This document shows, piece by piece, positions 42,145-42,180 of a DNA stretch of 42,180 nt. The DNA is from Mesorhizobium norvegicum (GTDB taxonomy: Bacteria; Pseudomonadota; Alphaproteobacteria; Rhizobiales; Rhizobiaceae): positions 1 through 42,180 of the forward strand of contig NZ_SMYZ01000082.1 of the NCBI RefSeq assembly GCF_004919685.1, written 5' to 3'. Below the pieces are notes generated by a model. It searched no databases. It saw only the letters and a list, made by a program, of their open reading frames with translations, and was not told the origin of the DNA. Made by a program: the position numbers and the translations under genes. Position 1 is the stretch's first letter. Each line of letters begins with the position of its first letter.

Positions 42145-42180
42145 TTCAAACCTCCATTCGAGGCCGCGCCGATCGCGGCC

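Overview
The window looks like an alphaproteobacterial, probably Hyphomicrobiales/Rhizobiales, genome segment. This rests on the high GC content, the GroEL C-terminus with its GGM-rich tail, and the accessory genes (VirB/VirD4 transfer system, DUF1173, DUF736, ArdC, small RES/Xre and TIR proteins). The genus cannot be fixed from the sequence alone. No tRNA, rRNA, CRISPR array, integrase or complete insertion sequence was seen, so it is unclear whether this is an integrative conjugative element next to groEL or part of a plasmid.

Layout. 1-1070: 3' part of groEL and its terminator. 1.1-5.6 kb: a patchwork of small genes: a broken parDE remnant, an intact VapBC-type toxin-antitoxin pair with a 22-bp palindromic operator, an XRE regulator, a Tat-signal protein, and a LuxR-type solo regulator. 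The LuxR gene is divergent from a small unknown gene, with a near-canonical lux box between them. 5.8-10.8 kb: lipoprotein and secreted hypotheticals, including one lysozyme-like protein, plus an acyltransferase-3 gene. 10.8-16.8 kb: an XRE regulator with tandem repeats, a CHC2/Toprim primase-like protein, a DUF1173 protein, a catalytically degenerate SNase-like protein and a TrbM/KikA-type protein.

16.9-30.0 kb is one uninterrupted rightward operon for a complete P-type (VirB/VirD4) type IV secretion system: virB1-B2-B3-B4-(unknown)-B5-(small lipoprotein)-B6-B8-B9-B10-B11-virD4. Most junctions overlap by 4 bp or are only a few bases apart. 30.1-30.8 kb is a HigBA-type toxin-antitoxin pair. 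30.9-33.9 kb, leftward, is a MOBP-type relaxase with a MobC-like accessory protein. 34.1-35.2 kb, rightward, is a ParA ATPase with a ribbon-helix-helix partner. The mob and par operons diverge from a repeat-rich control region, which is the best place to look for oriT.

35.4-42.2 kb is a decayed stretch with islands of intact genes. It holds a WGR fragment joined to an scpB fragment, an intact RES/Xre toxin-antitoxin pair, a TIR-domain protein, an ImmA/IrrE-like remnant with a stop codon, a frameshifted SNase gene, DUF736, a multiply frameshifted PP-loop (PAPS-reductase-like) pseudogene, and an intact ArdC antirestriction protein.

Together the intact genes give DNA processing (relaxase, MobC, coupling protein), DNA export (VirB system), maintenance (ParA/RHH and three toxin-antitoxin pairs), entry past host defence (ArdC) and possible quorum control (LuxR and lux box). 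The most interesting leads are the LuxR/lux-box/unknown-gene unit, the adjacent RES and TIR proteins (both families act on NAD+), the matched TTTGG-N2-CCAAA operators flanking the mob/par control region, and the secreted-protein cluster at 8.3-10.3 kb.
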